Origin: Arion vulgaris
Taxonomy: Eukaryota > Mollusca > Gastropoda > Stylommatophora > Arionidae
Assembly: GCA_020796225.1 (NCBI GenBank)
Contig: CM036758.1
Location: forward strand, 61,715,274 to 61,779,273
Direction of reading: 5' to 3'
Length of the DNA stretch: 64,000 nucleotides
The translations under genes and the position numbers were made by a program. This document shows positions 11,306 through 21,301 of the stretch, piece by piece. The notes under the pieces are model-generated. The model was not told the DNA's origin, did no database searches, and was given only the letters and a program-made list of their open reading frames with translations. The stretch's first letter is position 1, and each line of letters starts with the position of its first letter.

Positions 11306-11755
11306 AGTATTGAGATGCATAGTTATGCCTGTGTGGTGCCGGGGTCATAAGGAAAGAAAGAGTTAGTAATATCACAAAGAACATTCACAATATCCTGATG
11401 GTCATCCTTATCACCCTTTACTGTCTGATCCACAAAACGCTGAAGGAACTCTATCCCCTTTTCTGCATATGTTGTCAATAGGGCTCCTGATGAGTCACGT
11501 AAATTAGGAAGACTGGCTGTTAGTCCTCCTGTTTATTGTGTGATTAAACTGTCAGAATATATGTGGTGACTTATCACCACATACCTGTGTTATGAAAGCT
11601 TCCCATGAATCACTCTTTGCTTTCCTGGCCAATTCTTTGAAATCATTGATTTCTTTATTTCAGACAGCAGACCTCCCAGCCACATCGCACATAATTCTAG
11701 GTCGTTTCTTTCGGGCTCTCTGCCATGACCTGGTAGCAGTCACTTTTTCCAACAT
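11306..11755 (-). mobile_element. LINE linker/RT N-terminal remnant
   Basis: Minus-strand frames contain SWEAFI and a CGD-type block, then a block resembling the EKG.eFLqRF..Q segment that precedes RT in RNase H-bearing LINEs. Several frameshifts interrupt it. It is shared with copy B (51005-51420). It ends about 50 bases before the exon 4 acceptor. Confidence 0.5.
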
Positions 11756-11802
11756 TTCTAGTTAATGCTTCTTATAATAATTCTAGTTTATTTGCATTTC
11801 AG

Positions 11803-13570
11803 AATTATTCAGTCATACCATGGATCATCTTCTCTTTATTAAACAAGAACATTCACAGTCTTATAAGAATATGATAGATGATGACAAATGTGTACAACTG
11901 AGGGAACATGGTCAACTTTCAGATATGTTACCTGAATATGACAGCTACAAAATAAATACAATGGTAAACAAGAATACAAATGTTTTAGAAATGACCAGAG
12001 AAAATAAGACAAATTCAGAAAAGATTGAAATTGTGGCATTTCTGGATTCTGTTGACTGTCATGGTAGTACAAGAAATGATTGTGACACTCAAGCTGAATG
12101 TCAACCAAAACTAGAGAATGAAGACTACATACAAGAGTCAGATAACATAGTTTCTGTGTGTGAGAAGAATGATGATATTCATACTGTGGATGTAGATGAC
12201 AGATTACAAAGAAAGATACATTCTCAAACCCAACATGTTGGTCTTGGAAACTACAAGAAATGATAGAAAACATACAAATGATGTTTGTGATAAAGATTTG
12301 CATAATTGATCTAGTACAGATAAGAATACATACTGGAGAAGTCTTACAAATGTGAAGTTTGTGATAAAAGATTTGCTCGTACGATTGATCTAGTACAGCA
12401 TAAAAGAATACATACTGGAGAGAAGCCTTACAAATGTGAAGTTTGTGATAAAAGATTTGTTCGTACAATTGATCTAGTACAGCATAAAAGAATACATACT
12501 GGAGAGAAGCCTTACAAATGTGAAGTTTGTGATAAAAGATTTGTTCGTAAGTGTAATCTAGTGCAGCATAAAAGAATGCATACTGGAGAGAAGCCTTACA
12601 AATGTGATGATTGTGGTGTTGGCTTCTCTCAACGTTGTTCTCTCAAAGCACATGAAAGAACACATGCTGGAGAGAAACCCTACACTTGTGGTGTAGGTTT
12701 TTCTAAACGTTGTTCCCTACAAGAACATGAAAGAATACATACTGGAGACAAACTTTACATATGTGAGGTTTGTGATACACGATTTGTTCGTATGAATCAT
12801 CTAGTTGTACATAAGAGAACACATACTGGGGAGAAACCGTACAGGTGTGATGATTGTGGTCAAAGTTTCTCTCACCGTGGTACTCTAAAGCACATAACGT
12901 ACATAGTGAGAAACCTACAAATGTGATGATTGTGGTGTGATTTCTCATCATGGTACTCTAAGCATAACAACACACACTGGAGAGAAACCCTACAAATGTG
13001 ATGATTGTGGTGTAGGATTCTCTTGTCGTGGTACTCTAAAAGTACATAAACGAACACACACTAGAGAGAAACCCTACAAATGTGATGAATGTGGTGTAGG
13101 ATTCTCTCATCGTGATACTCTAAAATTACATAAACGAACACATACTGGAGAGAAACCCTACAAATGTGATGACTGTGGTATAAGTTTCTCTCAACATTGT
13201 CATCTAAAAGTACATAAAAGAACACATACTGGAGAGAAACCGTACAAGTGTGATGATTGTGGTCTAAGTTTCTCTCACCGTGGTACTCTAGAAGCACATA
13301 AACGAATACATAGTGGAGAGAAACCCTACAAATGTGATGATTGTGGTGTAGGATTCTCTCATCATGGTACTCTAAAAGCACATAAACGAACACACACTGG
13401 AGAGAAACCCTACAAATGTGATGATTGTGGTGTAGGCTTCTCTCATCGTGGTACTCTAGAAGCACATAGGAGACTACATACTGGAGAGAAACCCTACAAA
13501 TGTGATGACTGTGGTGTAGGTTTTGTTCAAAAGAGTAATTTAGTAAAACATAAAAAACACATACTGAGAG
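11803..13570 (+). CDS. C2H2 zinc-finger protein copy A, exon 4 (terminal, damaged)
   Basis: The exon opens after the acceptor TTTGCATTTCAG (ends 11802). Its first part (to 12263) is an acidic Asp/Glu/Asn-rich stretch of about 150 residues without a known fold, starting MDHLLFIKQEH. Then come about 14 recognisable C2H2 fingers from 12345 to 13560, mostly YKCDDCGVGFSxxxxLxxHKR, joined by HTGEKP linkers. The first group uses CEVCDKRFVR and the later group CDDCGVGFSH, suggesting two rounds of finger duplication. Breaks: a TGA at 12261 with a decayed stretch to 12340, one finger lacking a Cys at about 12680, and frameshifts between 12885 and 12945. The last seven fingers are clean. KRAB, BTB and ZAD domains are absent. 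It is a likely DNA-binding nuclear protein. The breaks may be real or base-call errors. Confidence 0.85.
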
Positions 13571-13749
13571 TAACATACAAATGTTCATGTTATTATAGAA
13601 TAGTATTTCTGCTTCAATTTAATCTAAAAAGGGTTCAAAGGATTTACTTCATTGCACTGGATTTTACCCTGTATGACTCGGTCCTTCTCCGCAGAAATGG
13701 CATGTCATTTTCCGAGATTATTGCACCAACTGTTAAAAACACTGTTTAG

Positions 13750-14000
13750 GTACTGAATGACACTGAGAAAACTTATTATCAATATAAGAAAGAGGTCATA
13801 ATTTTTCGTGAGCATGTGATGAGGAGGGGAGGTTTAGATCACATAAAAACTGGTAAAATTGAGGAGAGATAAGACAGAAAATTTTGGATAGCCTTACTTC
13901 ATGGCACAGTAGACCGTCAACATGTGAATTGATAGCACACACCAAAGATAGAGATTTGTGGAGATCCATGATCACCTACGTTGCACTGCACCTGATGATG
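13750..14000 (+). mobile_element. LINE 3'-end remnant after the zinc-finger exon
   Basis: Decayed frames match the LINE tail family at 1-360 (an IMREGLDHI-like block, then RDLWRSMITY near 13950-13980), ending in a GATGATGATGATGG tract. It is shared with copy B at 53900-54175, so it is older than the duplication. 14001-14655 is AT-rich non-coding DNA with AATAAA-type hexamers at about 14393 and 14500 and no gene. Confidence 0.65.
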
Positions 14001-14655
14001 ATGATGGTTTAAGATATGGAGGAAGGAGAGAAATCTATGTTTAGATGGTTTGTTTAGATGGTTAAACAGCCCACCGTGCGTTCTAAAAGCCATGTGTTTG
14101 AACCCAGACCACATTGTTCGGTTTTTGAGTGCATTTTTTTCAGAGTTCCTTTAGGTTTGTTGCCGGAGTTTTGAAGTTCATGCTTTGTGTACTACTTCTC
14201 AGTCTGCAGTAGTTTGGACAATTTAAACAGCTGGCTGCTTCCTACTGAAGTTTGTTGACTTTTGAAAGAGAACTGTGCTCATCATTTTGATTGATTTTTT
14301 GTTATACAAATGTACCGTTTTTTAAGAACAATGTTTATTGATTTGTAAAACCATCCTCTTTTTCCAGTTTTTAGTGAGTTCAAATTTAGGACAATAAAAT
14401 GTTACGGACATGGTTGACAATGAATAAAACAAGCTCATTTTGAGTACTGGTTTTAACGATTGACAACATCTCAACATGAAAAGCAAACATAAGTTTGAAT
14501 AAAAGGGAATACATTTGTAAAATTATTTTTGAGTGTATTGTGTTCATGTGGCATCTCACAATGTGTTTGTGAATGTTAAATTAATAAACTAACTCTAGTT
14601 ATAGTCTGATCTACTTCCTTCAGTAGTGTAGCTTATATATCCATTAGACCAGGGA

Positions 14656-15340
14656 AGTGGGGTGTTGGGTGAGAAGGTAGGGGTTAGTACCTCACGGAAA
14701 ATGACAGCTGTATCCTGGTCGTGTCCATGGATAGTCATGATCCTATTTGGTCCCCACTTCTCACCTAGCTCATGTTTGGCTCCATGTGCCACACCCTGGG
14801 CAACAGTCTCGCTACTAGCTAAACAACATGAGTGGGCGGAGTAATCCTGCTTAACCTTCCCACGTCCCCCATTTCCTTACCAGTTTACGACAAGAGGTGA
14901 TAAGACACTGGCATTGCACTGAGCCAGATAGTCACACTGCTTGCAGGGACCCATGGTGAAGACGGACTCTGTTGGAAGGGAATAGCTGGATGGGTGGAGA
15001 TGCACATGACGTGGCACAGGCCATAGTGAATAGATCAGAGCTAGTGATAAAGGCCTGCAAGCATGGTGCACCTATGACTAGCAGGGATTGTCGAGCGGTG
15101 AACTGTGTTCCCCAAGTTCGATCCAGTGACACCCTGATACCACATCTGCCTGAAACTACCAGGGGCCCCAGATCAAGTAAGAGATCTATGTCTGACAACC
15201 TCTTTGGGATGAAATTGTCGCAACATAACTCCAGACATAATGCCAATACACCACAAATATATTGGATACGAGCTCGGACGTCGCCTCGGTCAACAAGGTC
15301 CCACGCAGTGAAGCTCCTTGTGAAAAATATGTAAAGGATT
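14656..15340 (+). mobile_element. Putative 5' region of an RNase H-bearing LINE
   Basis: This GC-richer stretch starts exactly where homology between duplication copies A and B ends and runs into the endonuclease at 15340. A short open frame (14972-15334) shows no known domain. I treat it as the untranslated/ORF1 part of the LINE because there is no boundary before the endonuclease. That is inference from position. Confidence 0.45.
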
Positions 15341-15945
15341 CATTAATATACGACAGATAAACATTTCAGGACTACGAAATAAAAAGATTGAACTTACAAC
15401 AAAGTAATGTCCACATTGTCCTTATACAAGAAACCATCTTACCTCAAGGAGGAGTTAACATCACTGGTTATACCCAATACAAATGCGAGTGCAACTGATG
15501 TCAAGGAATCATGACACTGATAAGAAATGATGTGCAGGCAGAAGTCCACAACAGACCTCACAACAACATAGACACCCAGACCATCCAAGTGTGGTTTGAT
15601 GGAGTGAGATATATTGTCCACCAACCTGCACCTCTGACCAGCCGTTCAAGGAACCCATGTACACCAGAACAATTATTGCAGGAGACTTTAATGCACACAC
15701 ACCAGCCCTAGGTTACAAAGATTACAACAAAAGAGGAAGAGACATTGAAGACCTGTGTAACTCATCCAACCTCACGGTAATGCAGAGCTCAGAAACCAAA
15801 CCAACACTTCTACACAGAGCCCATGGTATGAATAGCAGACCAGATCTTACCATAGTATCAGCTGACATTATAGATGCAACAACTATCACTGTCTTGGATG
15901 ATATAGGAGTGACCTCTATACTTATCTCTGTTACCACCAAGTAAC
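15340..15945 (+). CDS. LINE AP-endonuclease domain (broken)
   Basis: Successive frames carry the apurinic-endonuclease-like domain of non-LTR retrotransposons. An N-terminal block resembles INISGLRNKKIELT, followed by a Q-E-T block near 15425 (LIQET in related elements), then MTLIRNDVQAEV, IIAGDFNAH (the catalytic GDFNAHH-type motif, 15672-15700) and SRPDLTIVSADI near 15835. At least two frameshifts split it. In life it nicks target DNA for target-primed reverse transcription. It is the first enzymatic domain of the element that continues to 20440. Confidence 0.85.
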
Positions 15946-15949
15946 TCAG

Positions 15950-17310
15950 AAGCTCAGTGTATAGAAGTAGAAAGTTCTGGAATTTCAGAAAAGCAGACTG
16001 GCTGCTCTTCGAGAACCAGACCAACATAGGCATGGACAAAATTAACCTAACTGGAAATATCGATACTGTCTTTGCTAACATATGTTGTAAAATACTGGAA
16101 GCTGCGAGAGAGGCCATTCCAAATGGAAACACCAGAAAATATAACCCATACTGGAACAAAGATCTAGAAAAGCAGTGATGGATAGAAGAAAAGCAAGGAA
16201 ACAAGCTGAAAAAGAATCTAATCGAGTTAATAAAACCAACTATAATCGCTGACTGCAAAGTTCGCCTTCCAATTAAAGAAGATGAAGTGGCAAGAAACGT
16301 GTCAGAAACTTGATCTAAATAAAGATGGCCACAAGGCATGGGATCTGATAAACAAACAGACAGGCACTAGAAAGAAAAAAAATCCCACACCCATCAAATG
16401 AAACCATCATAGATGCAAAAATGAAAGCTGAAATATTCAACAAACACTTTGCTAACAGAAGCACAAGAAGAAAACAGCTGGATAAAGCTTTACAGAAAAT
16501 CTTTAAAAGTAAAAAAATGCACCAGTAGCGAACATATGTGCATTTGAACAATATTTTAGTCTATGCGAGATGGAAACAGCAATGAAAAAACTAAAACCTC
16601 GAAAAAGCCCAGATAAGATTAAGAATGAAATGTTATGCCATATGGGCAAGAAGGCTAGGTTGATATTGCTATTCGCTATAAATAGAACTTGGAGAGAGGC
16701 AGAAATACTTGCTGCTTGGCGAACAGCCAATATCACTCCCATCCTCAAGAAAGGAAACCAGTAGACGACCCCTAAGTTACAGGCCCATCTCATTGACCTC
16801 ATGTTTAGGAAAGCTAGCGGAGAGAATGGTTAATAACCGACTTTATTGGTGGCTTGAAAAACCCAGTCACTTGATAATACCCAGGCAGGGTTTAGAAGGG
16901 CTGCAGAACAGAAGACCAACTCTTCAGACTTGTGCAGAATACAATTGATGGATTCCAGAATGAAAAGCACAAAACCGCGGTTTTCATCGATTTACAGCAA
17001 GCATATGACAGAGTCTGGAGGAAGGGCCTCTTGATGAAGATGCTCAATATGGGGATCCATGGAAAGATGTTAAATGGATACAAGCTTTTCTCCAAAAACA
17101 GGACCATTGGAACATCTTTTAGTGGAACAATGTCCTCCAAGAGAACACTAGAGGAAGGCCTCCCACAGGGCTCTGCCCTTAGCTGCACCCTTTTCCTCAT
17201 CTTCATCAATGACCTCCATCCCTTCTAAACACACAGAAACCCCTTTTGCTGATGACCTTGTAATATGGACAATCGAGAAATACCCTTGTACTAACTCGGT
17301 CTAAGCTTAA
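15950..17310 (+). CDS. LINE reverse-transcriptase domain (broken)
   Basis: After a linker (RKFWNFRKADW) the RT fingers appear at 16570 (LKPRKSPDKIKNEML, then WRTANITPILKKGN). Then come YRPISLTSCLGKLAERMVN, AVFIDLQQAYDRVWRKGLL (motif A with the first catalytic Asp), EGLPQGSALSCTLFLIFIND (motif B, 17150-17210) and a frameshifted FADDLVIW (motif C) near 17245. Individual motifs are well kept but are spread over three frames. The domain continues to 17574, where the DNA transposon interrupts it. Confidence 0.88.
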
Positions 17311-17574
17311 TAGAACCCTTGCCATAATTTCAACATATTGCAACCTATGGAAGCTTAAAGTCAATGAACAGAAAACTGTGTATATACATTCTCCGCAGCC
17401 CCAAAACAACTCAACGAACCTTTCGGCTTACAATGAATGGAGCACTGCTGAAAAAGAGGAAAACCCGACTTATCTGGGATCAAGTTAGACAAACAACTGA
17501 GGATGACAGAACACATTAACAACATAAAAGAAAAAGCATCTAAAAGACTGAACATGGTTAAAAGACTTGCTATA

Positions 17575-17597
17575 GTCCGTTTACAAATGTTTGCCCT
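17575..17597 (+). repeat. Left terminal inverted repeat of the DNA transposon
   Basis: GTCCGTTTACAAATGTTTGC, followed by CCT, pairs with the right end at 19502-19524. It is preceded by TATA, of which TA is the likely target duplication. Confidence 0.9.
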
Positions 17598-17660
17598 CAG
17601 TCAAGTTCAATTTACTCTAAAAGTATCTATTGTATTGATTTGAAATTTTGCATGCAGTCT

Positions 17661-17905
17661 CTTCTTCTTCTTTGCGTTCGTTCTTTACGACCAATTTTAA
17701 TCACTCTTTGTGATATGTTTGATCTTTGCCAAGAACGTGTATACGTTGCACATTGGTTTCAGGCCCTAAACGCATATTCTACAGTTTAGGACATGTGCAT
17801 CCGATTTCAGCTAAACCTCCTTAGTCGCCTCTTACAACATGCGTGGCAGGGCACAGTGGTTCTATTCTTTACACCCCAAATTTGGGTCCCGTAACCACTC
17901 GGGCA
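17661..17905 (-). mobile_element. CTT-tailed SINE, family 2, full copy with target-site duplication
   Basis: On the minus strand it opens with GCCCGAGTGGTTACGGG, an A-box-like tRNA-Leu/Ser head, contains TAAGAGGCGACTAAGGAGG, and ends in a GAA-repeat tail (read as CTTCTTCTT on the plus strand at 17661). A perfect 12-bp direct repeat TGCATGCAGTCT flanks it at 17649-17660 and 17906-17917. The B box is poor. Other copies: 36555-36803, 48310-48538 and the fragment at 3566. Confidence 0.92.
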
Positions 17906-18194
17906 TGCATGCAGTCTTATATTTACCATGACCAAAGGAATATGTCGTTGACAGGTCGAAATGCAGCTCAGATTTTGCATATCGGCGAATTTCTTTGATG
18001 TTTTGCGAAAACTTTAGCAAAGCTATGCAAAAGAACTAATTTTACAGTGATACACTTCATATAGGTTAAGGATGTCATCAAAGACGGATCCCTATTCATA
18101 TAGTGATGGGTGCCATGTTTATAATTAACATAGACATATGGAAGAATTATAAAATAGAAAATGACTGGAGTATGACAATAATATATTTCTAACC

Positions 18195-19324
18195 TTATTC
18201 TGTGTCGGACGAGTCCAGTAGATTGATGACTATTCTAGGTTGAATTAAATGCAAACAATCCTTTCTCCAATATTCTTCTTTCAAGACATGGTCCTCACAT
18301 TTTATCCAGTAAGCTTTATCAACATTTGATAGCGCAGCGTGGGTTAGTATCTTGACATCAGACAATTTGAATGTAGTATTTTCAGCTGCCACTTGTCCTT
18401 TAATTTTAGCCCACACAAGTTCTATTGGGTTTAAATGTGAATGATACAGTGGAAGTCTCAAACACCTATGACCATGTTCCTCTGTTAATTTGAAATTTCT
18501 TTGATTTTTGTGTCTGCTTTACAAGGGACAACAATTCTGGTTTGAAGTAAGTTTCATTGAACGGAATATTTTCTCTGATGAGTCACATCTTTATTGCGTC
18601 TTTTGTGCTCGATGCTGTAGGTATTTTGTCTTCTTGTGATATAACATTGTGATATGATGCATTGTCCATTATGAGACAAGATGGTCTATCTAAAGATGGA
18701 AGAACTGTTTTCTCGAGCCAATTTCTAAATATTTGGCCATTCATCTCTGCGTGATAATCCTTATTGTCTGTAGACTTTGAAACGAAAACGAGTTCAGCAT
18801 TCTGCAATAACCCATTATGTCTACTACCACTGTGGGCTATGACTAAACGTTGTCCTTTACTACTTGGTACATATTGCTTTATCCTTCCATCTACTGATTG
18901 CCATTCCTTTGCATTGGCGTGATGTGCATTGATCCATGTTTCATCCAAATACACAATATTATAACTTTCTCTGCGCATTTCTCTTACTTCACGTAGGTAC
19001 TTTCTTCTCATGACTACTAAATGCGGCTGCTCACAAATAATATTTCTTCCACTCGTATACTTTCTAAAGGTGAAGCCTAATGTCATTATAACTTTCCACA
19101 ACGTACATTTAGATAACTCAATGTCATTGTTCTTCCTTAAACAAGTCTGCAGCTTTCTTACAGTCTGTTTCTTTGCAATTCAACATTTTCACAATTGCTT
19201 GTCGTATAACATCCTTGTCAAAGCTATCTACAATTGATTTTCTACCAGCTATTTGCTTATTGTTTGGAGGGTTTATTCTTGATTCATGCATCCATCGACG
19301 AAATGACAGTTTACACAAACCCAA
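18195..19324 (-). pseudogene. Tc1/mariner-like transposase (frameshifted)
   Basis: On the minus strand the N-terminal part (19324-19124) is a helix-turn-helix-like DNA-binding region. The catalytic core follows with VYLDETWINAHH (first Asp, about 18955), the GQRLVIAHSGSRHNG block, DYHAEMNGQIFRNWL and LIMDNASYHN (second Asp, about 18665). The C-terminal block has LNPIELVWAKIKGQVA (the Glu, about 18420). Frameshifts fall near 19110, 18580 and 18470. By eye the second Asp and the Glu are well over 50 residues apart, longer than the 34-41 of classical Tc1/mariner enzymes, so the exact clade is open. Confidence 0.85.
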
Positions 19325-19501
19325 AATCTTAAAAAATGTGTCCTTTTACACTGAGAAGAGTTTTATATACCCCATATAAACAAACATGGAAATAAGCTGT
19401 ACAATCTACAAGACAAAAATTTCTTTGTTTGGTCATTCATATTTCAAGTTTGTATGCAAAATTTCATCATCGTAGTTGAAATGGTTACAGATTTTTAAAC
19501 A

Positions 19502-19524
19502 GGGGCAAACATTTGTAAACGCAC
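19502..19524 (-). repeat. Right terminal inverted repeat of the DNA transposon
   Basis: Reverse-complement match to 17575-17597 with one mismatch, followed by the target TA at 19525-19526 and then LINE sequence. Confidence 0.9.
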
Positions 19525-19526
19525 TA

Positions 19527-20436
19527 TAGCACCACTTTGGGTGCAGACAAGAGCACCCTTAGGCAACTATATCTTGGCTATGTAAGATCTACAATGGACA
19601 ACTGCCTTCCTCTCCAAGCTATAGCAAGTGAGCACATCACAACATCCCTGGACAGAGTGCAGAATCAGGGTCTCAGGTTTATATGTGGGGAATGAGAACG
19701 ACCCCAACTGCTACTTGTGAAATCGACACCAACATCGAACCACTAGATATTAGGAGACGAAGGGCACTAATAGAAGCAGTCGAGCGATATAAAAGAATAG
19801 AAAAAAACTATCCCAACAGACAAACTATTGACAGGTGGAAATCCAATCAAAGAATCCAGCAAAATCATTGCTGGAAGTTGGGAAAAATCTCGAAGAACAC
19901 TACCATCTCCCAACTGACAGAGAACCGATCACAAGATGCCCCGGCCCACCACCATGGCTAAACATAAAACAACCAGTAATACCTCCTTGACAAAACTATA
20001 AACAAAGCAACACTTGCACCTATCTTAAAAACCTGTGCACTGGAGACAATAGTCAGTTATCCAACTTCATCTATCCATGCCTACACTGATGGTTTAGCTT
20101 TCAAGCCACTACTTAGCTGGCTTCAGCATATACCTGAAATATCCAGATGGAACTACTTATAGTTACTGTGCTCCTTGTGGTAATATATGTTCCAACTATG
20201 AGGCAGAGATTATAGCCATAAAGACCACTGTAGAACTAGTCCACCAGCAGTTTGAACTTGGAGAGAATATTGTCCAAGACATGATAATATTCACTGACTC
20301 ACAGTCCACACTACAAGCTTTAGAAGAACAGCAGAATCAGTCAAGCGAGATCCAGTCATTGGCATCAGTCATCCACAATCTGATTTCCTCCTTTGATATT
20401 AATGGCATTGTACAGTGGATCCCTGGGCATGAGCGG
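19527..20436 (+). mobile_element. LINE RT thumb and RNase H domain, continuation after the transposon
   Basis: Reading resumes with a TTLGADKSTLRQLYLGYVRS block, DNCLPLQAIASEHITT, then RRRRALIEAVERYKR. RNase H follows at 20080: YTDG (Asp), GFSIYLKYPDGTTYSYC, NYEAEIIAIK (Glu) and IIFTDSQSTLQALEEQ (Asp), ending WIPGH at about 20430. It is cut before the last GNExAD block. Two frameshifts occur. With 15340-17574 this makes a LINE of the I/Nimb-like, RNase H-containing kind. Confidence 0.85.
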
Positions 20437-21085
20437 AACTATGCACTAAGGCACCAAGAAAATTTTACAGAAGCATCAAGGCAATGAGGCTAAGAGAAGA
20501 ACAACTCAATCCAGTCAGCATTATAAATAACAAGTCTAGTAAACCTCTTACCAACAGCAAAGATATTAATGACAGATGGGAAGAATATTTTACGGAACTG
20601 TTAAACTGCAAAACACAAGGTACAGAAACATGGAAAATACTAACAATTGAACATTTTAGAATCCGAAGTTGAAATGGCACTAAATCAAAGCAAAAGACGG
20701 AAGGCAGCAGGGATAGATGGTATAACAACAGAAATGTTGCTTGCGTGTAAGACAACAGCAATAACATGGCTGACCAGAATTTTTAACATAGCCTGGGAGG
20801 CACAAGAGGCTCCAGATGACTGGTAGAGAGCTATTATAGTCCCAATATGGAAGAACAAAGGAGACAAAGAGAGTGTGAAACATACAGGGGTATCTCTCTT
20901 TTGAGCCATATAGGAAAAATGTTTGCAAAATATTGGAGCGAAGAGCAAGACATATATTAGAGCCCCAGTTAAGCAATAGCCAGTTTGGGTTTAGGAGGGT
21001 AAGAGCTGCACAGACGCAATATTTACACTAAGACAGATCTGCGAACAAACAATTGAATACAATCAAAGTAAACAACTTATAGTAG
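20437..21085 (+). mobile_element. Second LINE: RT N-terminal half
   Basis: The frame MRLREEQLNPVSIINNKSSK, RWEEYFTELLN is followed by SKRRKAAGIDGITTEMLLA, WLTRIFNIAWE, IVPIWKNKGD and TLRQICEQTIEYNQSK. These are RT finger blocks of an RTE/L1-like LINE. It starts right after the RNase H of the previous LINE and stops at QLIV, just before motif A, where the viral element begins. Confidence 0.8.
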
Positions 21086-21301
21086 TAGTATAGGTATGCA
21101 CATAAGAGGTCGTATTTGCTCCATCAAAAAGTTTAGTGATTTTGAGAGTAAGCGTCTTCTTGTTAAAGTGTATTGTAGGTACATACATATACACATTAGT
21201 TACACATAGATACATATAGATATATATAAAAACATAAGGCGTGAGTCATATATTGTTTATTTATTCTTTTACAACACAGACAATTTGTTAGGTGAGTGGC
21301 C

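Larger units (their letters stand above)
2299..14655. repeat. Segmental duplication, copy A
   Basis: This block is collinear with 43728-56005. Anchor pairs that I aligned by eye are 2299-2500/43728-43880, 3918-4040/44218-44350, 5330-5440/45880-45985, 6820-7350/47800-48290, 7440-7520/48630-48720, 9836-10985/49250-50460, 11340-13640/51040-53400 and 13750-14655/53900-56005. The order and strand of all anchors agree. Differences are mostly TE insertions private to one copy. Copy A holds the better preserved zinc-finger gene. About 1.3 kb (2600-3917) of copy A has no counterpart in B. Confidence 0.9.
17575..19524 (-). mobile_element. Tc1/mariner-like DNA transposon nested in the LINE
   Basis: Inverted ends match. 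The left end begins GTCCGTTTACAAATG at 17575; the right end, read inward from 19524, begins GTGCGTTTACAAATG. There is one mismatch in about 22 bases. TA dinucleotides flank both ends (17573-17574, 19525-19526). Total length is 1950 bp including a later SINE. The LINE reading resumes at 19527 with a G-A-D-K-S-T-L-R block, confirming insertion into an existing LINE. Confidence 0.9.

Noticed and set aside
13061..13588. A 175-codon minus-strand frame opposite the zinc fingers, rich in His and Tyr
   Set aside because: It is the antisense of the regular finger repeat; its periodicity mirrors the 84-bp finger unit and it has no domain of its own. The same goes for minus-strand frames at 11839-12468 and 12703-12951.
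14972..15334. 120-codon frame before the LINE endonuclease as an independent gene
   Set aside because: No recognised domain and it is continuous with the LINE; kept only as a putative 5' region.
17206..17555. Minus-strand frames opposite the LINE RT
   Set aside because: The plus strand has RT motifs B and C at these positions.
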